DNA of 57,068 nt from Cerioporus squamosus. Taxonomy: Eukaryota; Basidiomycota; Agaricomycetes; Polyporales; Polyporaceae. The notes under the pieces are model-generated. The model worked only from the letters and a program-made list of their open reading frames with translations, was not told the DNA's origin and ran no database searches. Positions within the stretch are counted from its first letter, which is position 1, and every line of letters starts with the position of its first letter. This document shows positions 31,763-43,110 of the stretch, one piece after another. The position numbers were made by a program, and so were the translations under genes. The DNA lies in NCBI GenBank assembly GCA_022592435.1, contig JABYQS010000208.1:1-57068 (forward strand), given 5' to 3'.

Positions 31763-32267
31763 CCGTGGATGGTCAAGCTGTCAAGGTCGGAGATCTCGAG
31801 AGTGATGTGGCTCTTGGCGCCTTCTTATATAGGCTCTGCCATTGTCCATCGTAAAAGTATGTAAGTAGTACTTACCCGCTGATAATTGCGAGCGAAGCGA
31901 GCATACATTGACTAGGGCGTTCCGCGAGCACTTTCTGGGCCAAACAAGGACAAATTCTTAGACACACACCATATATGGACAGGTTCTGCACTCTTACTCT
32001 ACTCCAGCCACGTACTTCTATGGTACCGCCCTGTAACTTTGTCGTTCGCTTTCTATAACCATCTTGCATGACTGTGGAAAGTTTGACCACGATACGTCCA
32101 CATCTCGTTGAGATCTGGTACGGTGGTCCTCCATGTTCCTCCAGCGCTTAGAACGTTGAAACCACTTCAACCATGACGCCTGTCACACACGCTCCGCTCA
32201 GACATGAACATGACAGACACATTTCCTTTCTCTACCTCACTTTGCACTCGGACCTGCCCCAACCACC
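31763..32267. other. Intergenic
   Basis: Promoter side of the F-box gene and upstream of the helicase-derived gene. It has a TATATAAG-like word near 31830 on the minus strand. No gene seen. Confidence 0.4.
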
Positions 32268-32953
32268 ATGCCACCTGTCCTCAGCACCCTCAACCATGCC
32301 TTCCACTACTGCCCACGCTGTGAGAACGACATCCCTGCCACCCGAACGAACTGGGATGCTCAGCGAAACATGTGCGCACAGTGCTCTAGGCAGCGGCCAC
32401 TCACCATCAGACTTCTCTGGCAGGAACATGGTGCGTCTACTACTTCCATCTCATGCTAAATATCCTAACCGGTCTCCTAGGCCTCGTCAACGGAGCAACC
32501 GGCCTTTTGGAGGATGTCGTCTGGGCCGAGGGTTCAGAGCGTTCAGACCTCCCTCTTGCCGTCCTCGTGTCCTGCCCGACGTACTCAGGACCGACGGTCT
32601 GGCGCACCGAGCCTCGTCCTGGCTTCCCGGAAGGTGTCCCCGTCGTGCCCATCACTGCAATCAAGACGACGTTTGAGGGAAAAGGTAGAACTCTGGGACG
32701 TACACAGCTGCCGCTGCGGTTAGCCTGGGCTGTCACTGTGCACAAGTCGCAGGGTTTAACGATCTCGCGCGCCAAGATTGGCTTGGGAACGTCCGAGTTC
32801 TGCTCGGGACTCACCTTCGTCGCGCTGTCACGGGTAAAGTCTCTCGACACCCTGATGTTGGTGGACAAGGTCGACTTCTCGCGTGTACAGAAGCTGGGTG
32901 GGAAGGGGTTACAACAATGTACCGACGATCTCCGGCGTAGATATCTTCACTAG
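32268..32953 (+). CDS. PIF1/Helitron-type helicase C-terminal fragment fused to a Cys-pair N-terminus
   Basis: Two exons, 32268-32430 and 32481-32953, give an intact 211-aa frame. Residues about 50-211 are the C-terminal part of a PIF1-family DNA helicase: GLVNGATGLLEDV, VLVSCPTYSGPTV, RTQLPLRLAWAVTVHKSQGL (motif V region with the QG of the TxHxxQG box) and FVALSRVKSLDTL (motif VI). The Walker A and B half (motifs I-III) is absent, so it cannot be an ATPase alone. The N-terminal exon encodes two CxxC pairs (CPRCEND and CAQCSRQ), zinc-ribbon-like and not part of PIF1. Such fragments commonly derive from Helitrons. It could be a relic or a domesticated gene; the frame is undamaged. Confidence 0.75.
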
Positions 32954-33396
32954 CCTCAATGTACCTGTGCCGCTTTCGTACATATCATACGGTCGGACAA
33001 CACGCGCCTGACCTGGAGCACTCGAAGCGAGCCCCCTGTCTCCAACCGTATGCTAGTAATGGTACTTGTCCGTACTTGTCCATGTCAAGACTCGAGACAG
33101 CAGGGCAGAACTTGAAATACCTCTGGACGGAAGGTAGCGGTGTACGTACTCAATATCACCACCCATGCACATCAGTACTTCCCCAAATTTATTAGGCATA
33201 TTGCGAAATTGAGGCGCCCGAATGCTGTCTGAGCAATTCCCATTGCGTATCTTGTCGGTTTGGGCTGAACGTTTGTAGCTGCCTTTGCACGGGCTGTCCA
33301 AAGGTGTCCATAAATTTTGAGGTCTTTACGATGAGTTGGGGGCTGGCAATATCAGCAGGAGTGGGAGAGGCAAATTGCGCCACATGGTGGCTGTGC
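32954..33396. other. Intergenic
   Basis: Downstream of the helicase-derived gene. No gene was recognised. Confidence 0.4.
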
Positions 33397-33488
33397 TGTA
33401 TTAGGCTGTATTGCGAGCACTACAATACAGCCTAATACCACCTAATACAGTGCAATACGGCATAATACAGCGTAATATGGCCTAATAT
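33397..33488. repeat. 10-bp tandem array with an inverted outlier (hairpin)
   Basis: From 33423 the sequence reads six consecutive 10-mers of consensus YAATACRGCC (CAATACAGCC, TAATACCACC, TAATACAGTG, CAATACGGCA, TAATACAGCG, TAATATGGCC) plus a partial TAATAT. Just upstream, 33397-33413 holds two units in reverse orientation. It pairs with 33423-33438 as a 16-bp perfect stem around a 9-nt loop. Confidence 0.85.
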
Positions 33489-33663
33489 TTTCGGCAAAGT
33501 ACTGATGCATGCGGAATCAGAAACAGCTCTGGGGAGCACTGCGCTCGGAACAGTACAGTACGGACTCACGAGCATCCAGCGTGCCCCGGCTTGTTGTGTG
33601 TATCGCAATTCCGCGTGTCGTATGATTCACTACTACATACGTCTTATCCTGCAGGACTTCCCT

Positions 33664-34218
33664 TCACTTGCAGTATGGTTTCTTCTCCGAGACGGTAACA
33701 GACTTATCCTCGAACGTGTACTCCACATCCCCGCCGACAACCCTACTCATCCTCTCGGCGGGATAGTGCGAAATGTCGAGATCCTCCCTGCTTCCTCCAA
33801 TCAGGTACACCATGTCCTTCGTCCCAGCCCTGAACGCATGCGCGCGCGGGACACCAGCCTTGAAGCCCAAAAAGTCCCCAGGCTTCACGTCCTCCTCCCT
33901 CGGGACGACCGCCTCGCCTTCCTTCGAGACGGCGCCCTCGCCCTCGCCCTCCCAGATGAGCAGCACCGCGTCGGAGCTGGCCTCGAGGACGTAGAACCAC
34001 TCGTCCTCGTGCGTGTGCCAGTGCAGCGTCGTGCTCGTGGCCCCGGCTGGGAGCCGGCAGAGGTGGACGGCTGTCTTGGACAGACCCGTCTTATCGCCCA
34101 GGGAGAGCTGATAGCGGTGGTTGGTGTTCACAACTGGGTGAACGCGGTGTTCGAGTGCGTCGGGGGAGAGCTCGGCGGTACGAACGAGATAGTCCGCGGT
34201 CGTAATGCTCGCTGACAT
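33664..34218 (-). CDS. Single-domain cupin protein 2
   Basis: Paralogue of the cupin at 25368, 184 aa in a single exon, on the opposite strand 8 kb away. Shared blocks: GLSKTAVHLCRLPAGATSTT, LHWHTHEDEWFYVLEAS (metal ligands), VKPGDFLGFKAGVPRAHAFR and EYTFEDKSV. An acidic/Gly insert (EGEGEGAVSKEGEA) replaces the DVQDQDKEK loop of copy 1. No signal peptide. The pair brackets the F-box/GST/F-box/helicase block. Confidence 0.88.
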   Translation of the reverse strand: MSASITTADYLVRTAELSPDALEHRVHPVVNTNHRYQLSLGDKTGLSKTAVHLCRLPAGATSTTLHWHTHEDEWFYVLEASSDAVLLIWEGEGEGAVSKEGEAVVPREEDVKPGDFLGFKAGVPRAHAFRAGTKDMVYLIGGSREDLDISHYPAERMSRVVGGDVEYTFEDKSVTVSEKKPYCK

Positions 34219-34865
34219 GATGTGCGAGAAGAAGCCTGGGCTGCTACCTGGTCAACGAGCGAGGATACACAAGAGTATAAGTGGGACATACTGGCTGGGT
34301 GGAGATGTCGTATGGTAGATAGCACCTGCAGCTACTGAAACAGTGAGAGAGCTGGGGGCTTGGATGCGGCGTGAGGGGCAGACACGGTTTATGTACCCTG
34401 TTCGCCGCACCTGTCCACAAGGAAGAAGCACGATAGCTCGGGGATAGGACATCCGGTAGCAAGACCGATGGAGGTTAATCAGCTGTTTTGGGCGCAGGAA
34501 GTCGGTATGTGTGCCATCGTGGAGGTTCGGGCCAAGTTTAGACGACAAACCAAGCGGCCCGCGCGCAGGCTTGAACCTACATACCAGCTGACTACGACGT
34601 GTGTGCACAGATCGCAAGCAGGACCGCAAGAACTGACCTTATGCCCGGTCGTCCTCTACTGCCGTCGTCGCTTGAGTTGGACAAGTTCATTGACCAGTAC
34701 TACCGCCTCATATACTCACGTCATAGCACGTGGCCGCATAGGCGCGGTTTCTCGCGCCCCGAGCTCATCGTCCGCAACGACGACGACGACATTCCGCTGA
34801 GCGCGACCTCCATCCTCGCTGACGGGCAGCACACCCAATCAATTTCAAAACCCCTCCCTTTCTTC
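34219..34865. other. Divergent promoter region of cupin 2 and HAP3
   Basis: A 650-bp spacer. Frames present in it have no domain and were rejected. A long 5' leader of HAP3 probably occupies the right part. Confidence 0.4.
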
Positions 34866-35550
34866 ATGTCTGAATTTGTACCGCCGACTATCGCGCCTCA
34901 GACGATCGCCCCTGCGCCAGAAGATGGCTCTGGTCCACAACCCGTCCCCGCTGAGACTCCTGAGCCTGCACCCATCACCGAGCAGGACATTGGCGAGTAC
35001 CGTGAACAAGACCGCTTCCTCCCGGTACGTGTTTTGCAAGTCTCGCCCTTCCGAGCCATCGTGCTTACCCGTTCAATCCCCGCGCTCACATCCGCACCCA
35101 CCGTGCATGCTTCACGTCGCGTCCACCTCGCCCCCGCATCTCGCTGGTCTTCGTTCTCAGATCGCGAACGTGTCGCGGATAATGAAGTCGTCGGTGCCCG
35201 CGACGGCGAAGATCTCAAAGGAGGCGAAGGAGTGCGTACAGGAGTGCGTGTCCGAGTTCATTTCGTTCATCACCTCCGAGGCCTCGGAGAAGTGCCACAT
35301 GGAAAAGCGGAAGACCATCGGCGGCGAAGACATCCTCTATGCCATGGTTACGCTTGGGTTTGAGAACTACGCGGAGACTCTGAAGATCCACCTGGCGAAG
35401 CTCAGGCAGGTGCGTGTGTTCGTATCCCCAACTCGTCTCTATCCGATCCATGAGTGTAAATGCGGGTTCTGAGAGGCATGGGCTGAACTCTGTACGCAGC
35501 ACCAGACCACGCCGGGAAACCGGAATATACCAGAGGCCGCGGATGACTAA
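34866..35550 (+). CDS. HAP3: CCAAT-binding factor subunit HAP3 (NF-YB)
   Basis: Histone-fold subunit of the nuclear HAP2/3/5 (NF-Y) complex that binds CCAAT boxes. Exons: 34866-35024, 35161-35409 and 35500-35550; 152 aa. A Pro/Glu-rich N-terminus is followed by [38 protein letters not shown] and [20 protein letters not shown], then [15 protein letters not shown]. The fold is complete and includes the conserved Cys and the HAP5-dimer contacts. The C-terminus after KLRQ is only 16 aa. MSEFVPPTI is chosen as start because it immediately precedes a continuous coding stretch in frame with the histone fold. Confidence 0.96.
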
Positions 35551-36257
35551 CAGAGCTGCTGGGTCACGGACTGGACATGCTTCTGGACATTGTGTGTACG
35601 GTATCCTCTGTAGCTTGGTGTACTCTTCGGCTGCACGATAAGTCGCCTACTTGCTACGGATGTGCGAGGAGGTAGCTGCTGCCACGGCCGCAGGTGTCCC
35701 GTCGCACCTTCACCTTACCCAGCTTCGCCGACGGTACATGTGCAGTGTCCTGACGCTGGCTTTCGCTCTCCGATAATTGACGTCAAAGGCTCCTTGGTAT
35801 CAGACAACGTACTTCTTGCGACAAGATGCCTCTGACGCGCGGAAGTCGTGTCCAGGACGACAGCCCGACAACAAGTCGCAATCGCGCCGGTTTCCAACCT
35901 CGTACTCCTCATGAGTAGCTAGAGATATCCTCCGCGGCAGTGGGAACGATAGACGGAACGACAGAGGGCGACCCTTCCCAATACAAGAAGCGCAGGTTAT
36001 CGCCCCACTCGAGCTTTAATGCTTCACGTCCTGCTGGTTCGCCTGCTGCAAGAACAGCATGAGACGCGAACATGATCCTGCGGACTACCGGATGGCATAT
36101 GTGGACAACTAGGCGGAGGTCCGTTGTCACTAGAATCGTCAGCATAGGTGTAGGAGTGTTTTGAACAAGTACAGAGAATCTGCATAGACATCTACCAAAA
36201 GTCCTTCGGTCGGTATCTCCATACGCCTTCTCCGCGTCTTCGTATCGGTAGCCGAAC
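35551..36257. other. Intergenic between convergent HAP3 and F-box genes
   Basis: No gene, tRNA or repeat was recognised in about 700 bp. Confidence 0.45.
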
Positions 36258-38259
36258 CTACACCTTCACCCTCCTAACCTCATACCTCACGCGCTCCGCG
36301 TCCCTAACGAGCACGACAACGCGGCCCGCGCCGTCGTCCCAGTGGTCCAGCCTGCGCAGCTTCGGGCACTTCCACGCGAGCACCGACGCGACCTCGTCGT
36401 TCTTGCGCGCGCGGCTGCGGTCCGACATCGACAGCGCGAGCGACGCGCTGTCCGTGCACGCGACCTCGTAGAAGAACCGGATCCCGTGGAACGTCGTGAG
36501 CTCCGGCATCTGCGCCAGGATGCCCGCCCACTCGCCCTGCACGCGCACCAAGGGTCAGCACACGCCGCCAAACCGACGCAAATGGCACGTACGAAGTTCG
36601 AGACGACGTGGTTGGGCGCCGCCTTTGCGCCTGATCCAGAGCCCGAGTGCGATATTGCAGCGATGGCGGGGTTGGTCGCCGACCCGCCCCGCTTGCCGAT
36701 GTCCAGCCAGACGAGGTGAGGGACGCACTCTGCGAGCCGCCGCACGTCCTCCATCTCGTTCCACCCCGCCAGCTCCAGCCGTCTCACCTGCGTGCCGAAC
36801 GCCCGGAGGTTCTCCAGGAACACCCTGTCGCGCGCAGAGTTGCTGAGCCGGACTCCCTTCAGCGTCTCGAGCGGACGGCCGCCCTCGGCGTCGCACGGGC
36901 ACGCGAGCAGCGCACACGCGAGATCCCGGCTGGCCTTGAGCTCGCGCAGGCGAGGGAGGCAGTTCGGGGGGAACTTGAACGACGCCAGTGCGCCATTGCC
37001 GTGGTTGTTTGCGCCCGTGCCGAAGGAGACCTCGAGATGGAGGACTTCGAGACTGACGTGTGCAGCCAAGAATGAGGCGGCCGCGTCGAGACCCGCATGC
37101 GGCGTGCACCAGAGGTTCGTGAGCGTGAGGGAGCGCAGGGACGACCACCGTCCGCAGAGCAAAAAGTCGTCCGCGACGGGGTTGAAGAACCCGGGCGAGT
37201 GCCGCGCGACGTAGCTGATCGCCAGGGCCTCGAGGTTCGGGCAGTTGTGCAGCATCGAGGAGATGCGCGTCAGGTCTGGGTTCTTGGACGCCCCGAAGGT
37301 GTTCTTCGTGCCGTGCAGCCCGACCTTCTTCAGATCGAGTAGCTGGGCGATCTCAGAGCGGTGAATGAAAGGCACATCGCCGGAGATGAAGCACGTACCA
37401 CGGCAGGACGCTGCTTCGACTTGCGCGACGCGATAGCTGGGGACGCGCCCGAGTCGTCCACCGGCAGAGCCTGAAAGATCAAGTTGTCGTTGGCCTCGAC
37501 CTCGCTCACGGTCTGGCACTTCACGAGGGCCGGCCAGACGCGTTCGAACGTGACGAGGGAATGGTTGCACGACCACTTGAACGACTGCAGCGCGGTCATC
37601 CGACCCAGAGCAGACACGACGAACCTTTCCTGCTTATCGTGCAACGCCAGCTCGTCATCCGTCGACTCCAAGTCCGTGTCCGTAGTCAGGATGTCCGAGG
37701 GTACAGCCTGCTCCGCCTCTCCCGCGCGCTCGTCCAGGATCTCCAGCCTCCGCACGTTTCTCGCCAGCGACCGGTGCACGACCAGGTGGTTCCACACGCT
37801 CAGCGTGCTCGCCTTGCACTTGATGACCCGATATTCGTAGTGCCTCGGGAACACGATCGAGTAGAGCCGCTTGCACGAGAGCGCGAGCGAAAGCAAGTCG
37901 CGCTTCGCGTCGATGTGGAACACGATCGCGTCCAAGATCTCCGTCGGCTGGCGGGCGAGCGCACGACGCGACGCACACGGTGCGAGCCCGACAAACGGCT
38001 CGACGACCGTGAGCAGGTGCAGCGTGAGCTTGTGCTCCTCCGGAGTGAGCTTGTACTGGCACCCGCCGAGACGCGATGGGAGGGCGGAGAGCAGCTTGCG
38101 GAGGACGTTGAGCGCGGTGAACGGGTCCGTGCGGTCGTACGCGGCCGGGTTGGTGTCTACGGGGTGCAGGACGCCTCCCTTGCGCCCGCCTCCGCCGCCA
38201 GACGACTTGGTGGCGGCAGAACGCGTGCGAGACTGGGGAGGACGCGCTTGGGGCGCCAT
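36258..38259 (-). CDS. F-box/LRR protein (629 aa)
   Basis: Exons (minus): 38259-37399, 37342-36593 and 36536-36258, all in phase 0. A Gly/Lys-rich N-terminus is followed by the F-box at about 105-150 (ALARQPTEILDAIVFHIDAK, LLSLALSCKRLYSIVFPRHY), then an acidic linker (DTDLESTDDELALHD) and leucine-rich repeats (LEALAISYVARHSPG, LRSLTLTNLWCTPHAG, VRRLELAGWNEMEDV, LVWLDIGKRGG, LRRLDHWDDGAG). SCF adaptor candidate; substrate unknown. Introns (56 nt each) have GTACGTGC donors. Confidence 0.9.
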
Positions 38260-39244
38260 CGCGGTAGGTGGAGGACAGCTGGCCTGTCGTCGCCGACGCG
38301 ATGGTGGCGATTGCGCCCGTGGGATTCATTCGGGGCCGAAGGCAGTATCAGTGATTCACACACACCTGTATGGTTAGTGCGCCATAGTCCGCAGCTGCTG
38401 GGTCGTTGAGTCTGCCAGAGCATCGGCTCGCGATGCGCACACAATTCAAGAAGAGGCATGGGGAATGAGGGTTCGCGGCAAGTTTGCAGAGCCTCAAGCG
38501 CCCACAACCAAGCGGATACTTAACCGCACTGGATCCAGTGCGGGGAGCTCACTCTACTCCCCGGACAGGTTCTCCTTTGCGGCAGTTCAAGCAGTTTACA
38601 AAAATTACCCATACCTCATTTACCAGCCCAGAGATCAAGTGATCCGTACCGGCGACGATACCTAGGTATCCTGCGTGTTGATCATACTACTTGAGGTGTT
38701 CCTCTGCCCCAGCCACAGTACGCATGCTCGCCCAGTGTCCACATTGAAGCTGTCTCTATCGCCGGTTTGGTAGTATTAGCTGGGTAGAATGTGGAGGGTT
38801 GCTCATAGACGAACCGAAGGGGTTCTGAACCAGACGTCGTCCACGGCCGGCACGTCGTACACCGTCGGGGCCAGGCGATGATGACGGTGCGGGCACGGGT
38901 CAGTAGCAATTGTTCTTCCTGAAAATTAAGCTCAGCCGATTGTGCACTCCCTGTGGTAAGCGCACCGCACCGGAGGCGGACCAATGAATAGATTTCTGCA
39001 GGACACTGCGGCGCACCTGTCATCGGTCATTCTACGCCGTTCCTATGCTTATGTCAAGAGGTTTATTGGGTCGTAGCGAAGAGGTCAAGGCAGGAGATGG
39101 ACGTAAGAGACACAACGCGAGACGCGTCGATCGCGTCCCGGGTCAAGACGCGGTGGTAACGTGACCGCGTTTGACTCAGAGCTCCTATCCAGAGCAAGTA
39201 CTACGAGTTTCGAGAGTAAGTAGTGGACTACAGCAGCAAGCATC
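38260..39244. other. Intergenic, left part
   Basis: Promoter side of the F-box gene plus about 900 bp without recognised content. Confidence 0.4.
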
Positions 39245-39300
39245 CAGCGAGACTGTATGGTTCATCCCGACTCAGCGAGACTGTATGGTTCATCCCGACT
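39245..39300 (+). repeat. 28-bp perfect tandem duplication
   Basis: The unit starting CAGCGAGACTGTATGGTTCA occurs twice head to tail (39245-39272 and 39273-39300) without mismatch. Confidence 0.95.
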
Positions 39301-40105
39301 CTCAACGCATTGGCAAAAGCGATAAGTCCGCTCACCACTCGTGCCGGTACTGTACTGACGCAGGTTTTCGGGGAACTGACTCTCGGAGTTCGTGGCGGTG
39401 GAGCGGTCGATACATAGCGAGCACATGGGTATCGCTTTCCAGAAGCCAACCAGTGCACATGCAAACGGTCATTTTGAGAGCGTTCGGCCAAGCCTAGCCG
39501 CGTGGAGCTCCCAGGAGCCCGCGAAGTTCTGAGACTTTAGTACTAGTGATCGATCCGACGGTCGCACAGAGGTTAACTCGAGCCTCGAGGCGAATGAACT
39601 CCAAAGCTTCAACTTGCTCGTGCAGAAGCATTGCGCCGTCAGAGAGGAGTTGATGATGTGTGTTTTCAAGCGCGTCCATTGCAATCGTTCGTAAGTAAGT
39701 ACTGAGTACCCAAAACCCGAGATGGAGGGAAGAGAGCGAGCCATTAGTACAACAGACACAGATACCAAGATGGAGAGATAGAGCAATAAGTATGTATCCT
39801 CCAATGCACGTATACGTATCCAGGTCTGTCAGCGTGTCAGTACCAAGCGAATCATGATGGGGTCCGGTCCTAGCACCGTGGTACGTGTGCGTACGTGATA
39901 CAATCATTATCCACCGCCGTCGTGAGCACCATGAAATAGCATAAGGTCAACGAGCCGTCGTCACTGGTCGGGGAATACATCAACCCGCGTCCTCGAACGC
40001 GTCCAATCCCATCGAGTCGACCCCACATGGCACAATCTACACCGTCCTCTCCGTGCGCACCTGACCCAACGCAGCAAAGGTGAGAAAGCGCATCAACGCA
40101 GCACC
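39301..40105. other. Intergenic downstream of the UNC93-like gene
   Basis: No gene recognised. A minus-strand frame with a hydrophobic stretch near 39770 was judged spurious. Confidence 0.4.
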
Positions 40106-42339
40106 TCATTCCTTGTCAACGCTCGCCTTCTCGATGCTCTCCTCCTCCGCCGCGACGGCTCCGGCAGGCGCGTGCCCGAGCTCCGCCTCCTCGCGCTTCA
40201 CGTCGTCGACGTACACCATGTGCTCGTCCGCGTAGTTCGTCTCCTTCACCGTGCGGATCACGAGCCACGCGAGCGGGAACGAGGCGAGCATCATCAGCCA
40301 CGACGCGAGGTGCTCGTTCAGGAAGGGCGTCGACACCGCGTCCATGCCGAACGAGCCCGCTGCGCCCGCGGACTGGAGCGCCTTGTACAGGCCGGCGTAC
40401 CGCGCGAGCGTGAAGGGGTCGTTCGTGAGCGCGGACATGATCCAGTATGCGAGCGCTTGGTAGCACGCGTCGGAGAAGTAGTCTGCAGGGGATGTCAGTT
40501 AGCCGTCGACAGCGGGTGGTAAGAGGCAGACGAGGACGTACAGAAGAAGTAGAGCGCGCCCTTGCCCGCGTAGTTGGAGTCGTGGTAGTTGATGCGGTTC
40601 GCGTCCGAGACGTCCGCACGGGTAAAGGTGACCTGCCACGAGAGCCCGACGGACCAAATGATGATCGTAAGGACGGTGACCGTCGCGAGACCGAGGTAGC
40701 CACGGGTGCGGCGATGGAACCACTTGAGATCGAGCACGCAGTAGCCGATGAAGAGCGCGCCGACGATGGCTCCGGCGCCCTCGAGCGTCGCGTTCAGCGC
40801 ACGGGTCGGGCCGTCGAAGATGTTCGCGTTCACCGCGCCCTGGTACGCGTAGAAGTAGTTCGAGGCGAAGAACATGGGCGCGAGCGCTGGTCACGAGGTA
40901 GTGAGCATATGGTGCGCTGTCAGAATGTCAGGAACGTCGTGAGACTCACCGAGGAGACGCCAATCCTTGAAGAGACGAGCCATGCCGATGATCTCCTCAT
41001 GCGGCTTGGAGGCGGCCTCGAGCTTGACGATAGTGCCATCGGAACGGATAACACGGTTGGGGGGCAGGATCAAGAACGCCGACGCGACACCGACGAAGAT
41101 GATAACCAGGAATGCCTGCGTGCGGGTGTCTGGTGTGAGAACATGCTCGGAAGAAGGCTGTCAGACTGAGCACTCACGATGTACGTCGACGTCGACACCG
41201 CAGAGAGGCCCCCAGACTTGATGTTGATGGCGAGCGCGATGACCGAGCCGATGAAGGAGCCGAACTGGAAGATGGCCCAGAAGATCGCGAACGCCTTGCC
41301 CTTGTCCTTCTCGAGCGGGTACGACATCATTATCGCACCCTGAGCGGACCAGAGGAGCGCGGCGGAGGCACCCAGGAGCGCCCCAGCGAAAATCAGGAAC
41401 CAACCCGTGCCTTGCGTCTGGTAGCTGATAGGGATAGGCAAGTCAGCATGTTTGCTCCGAGTGCGAACGAGAGCGTGAAACGATAGCGAGATAACATGGA
41501 TGAGGGAGACGCTAGCCATGGGGCATGATGTTGGACAGCTAATAACGTCTAGCGTTTACGATAACGATGGCAGGAGTGTCAGTCAGGGCCGAGAAACGTC
41601 ACCCTTACTGCATCCCTAGATCGCAAAAGAGTCTGGGAAGAAAGCAGCATGACATGTCTTCATGTCCGTGGCACGGGATGCAGATCTAGAGTTTACGGTG
41701 GAACGCGACCAGCATTCCGACATCACGGAGGCACGCGCTCTTGCGGGGAATAGGTGTTCCACACCAGACATGCGGCGACACCACGCGCTCGAGGAGATTC
41801 GAAGAGGAAGCATGAAGCCAATGTGGCAGGGATGGAAAGAACATGGATGTGAGGGAGATAACACGTACCACCAGAGCGAACCGACGTAGAGGGCATAACC
41901 GAGTGTACCGATGAAGAGCGTGAGCCGGGGACCGAGCACTGCGGGCGGGCATCGGCAGTCAGGGCACGCTACGAGACATGGAAGGCAAAGAGGGAGACGC
42001 ACGGTTGCTGATACCACCGCTGACGAGACCGGTGAGGGCGAAGACCCCGTAGAGGACACCGTTGGAGGTGTCGGAGAGCGCGACGTCGCTAAGACCACCG
42101 GCTCCCAAGTTGGAGACTGCACTGAACATGCCGACTGTGGCAAAGCTGGAAGAGACACATGAGACGGAAAGCGGAGCTCGGAGGGGAGCGGGGGACTGAC
42201 CAGGTGATGCCGACGAGGACTACCTGCGCCATGGGCGTGGTGTACCAGGAGGGTAGTGCGACCATTGCGACCCAGACGAAGCGCAAGGGTGCGTGCAGAG
42301 GAGTGGTGGCTGGTAGCGGGGCGGATGCTCGACGGACAT
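40106..42339 (-). CDS. UNC93-like (DUF895) major-facilitator membrane protein
   Basis: Polytopic membrane protein of the UNC93-like MFS group. Exons (minus): 42339-42201, 42145-42003, 41938-41869, 41424-41178, 41115-40950, 40886-40542 and 40482-40106; about 495 aa. Conserved blocks: RFVWVAMVALPSWYTTPMAQ, FSAVSNLGAGGLSD, GVLYGVFALTGLVSGG, RLTLFIGTLGYALYVGSLW, SAALLWSAQGAIMMSYPLEK, IFWAIFQFGSFIGSVIAL, FFASNYFYAYQGAVNANIFD and a C-terminal acidic tail. In exon 1 a C run at 42287-42289 (GGG on plus) is one base short; restoring one base joins MSVEHPPRYQPPLLCTHP to LRFVWV. Intron 3 is about 444 nt, far longer than the others. Substrate unknown. Confidence 0.9.
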
Positions 42340-43110
42340 CGCACGAAGCCGCGGGTTCTTATAGCAGCAGTGGGTGGAGGCGAGACGATAAGACGGATTT
42401 GGGCTGGGGAGTGGGTGTCCACATGGTCGCCCGCGCTGCGTTTGATGCGGGCGTGACAGCAGGGCCGGGCAGGCTGGCCTGACCCATACGCTCGCTCCTC
42501 CCACCCGGCTTCGCCAGTCCTCATTCCAGCCTCGAACCAACTCTGTTCCGCTCAGATGACCTCCGTCCATGCTGTCCCCGACGTCTTCCCCATCTCGCCT
42601 TCGACAGCGCGTCCCCGACACTTGCGCGCTCGCAACGCACCGACTGCACCGTCGTCCTCGCCCCGCCGCCGCTGGGCGCCGTGTGCGCACGTACCTGAAC
42701 TTGAGGAGGATGGCGCAGATCCAGACTAGCAGATAACGATAGGTTCGTCCTCCTCATGAGCGCACGGCGGCGAACACATGCACCAGCAGAGGAGGACCTC
42801 GCGTCTCGCCGGACACGCGCCACGAGAAGTGCCTTTGCGCTGTTCGCAGCCGCTCGGTGCGAGGCCTGCCATCTATTCCACGACCCGCGTAACACCCCGA
42901 CTCGCGCTCTTTGCGATCCGCAACAACCTCCCATCGCCGTCGCGGGTGTTCGCATGAACACCGCCATGTGGGGCTCCCGGCCGTTCGCGGTGGGGCGCAG
43001 CCTGCAGCTGTTTCCCGAGTCGCTGGGCAATGCAGCAATCCGGGGCCGTCGACACCGTGGACGATGGTCCGTTGGGACTGGCACGGCACTGGCAGGCCTC
43101 GTCTCGCCCT
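42340..43110. other. Intergenic upstream of the UNC93-like gene
   Basis: GC-rich with overlapping frames on both strands but no domain; promoter and leader sequence. Confidence 0.4.

Noticed and set aside
34599..35363. A 254-codon plus-strand frame through HAP3
   Set aside because: It covers HAP3 exon 1 but then reads through the intron and runs out of frame over the histone fold. The ATG at 34866 with splicing gives the conserved protein.
41616..42524. A 302-codon minus-strand frame over the UNC93-like gene
   Set aside because: It is an alternate-frame shadow crossing three real introns and has no domain.
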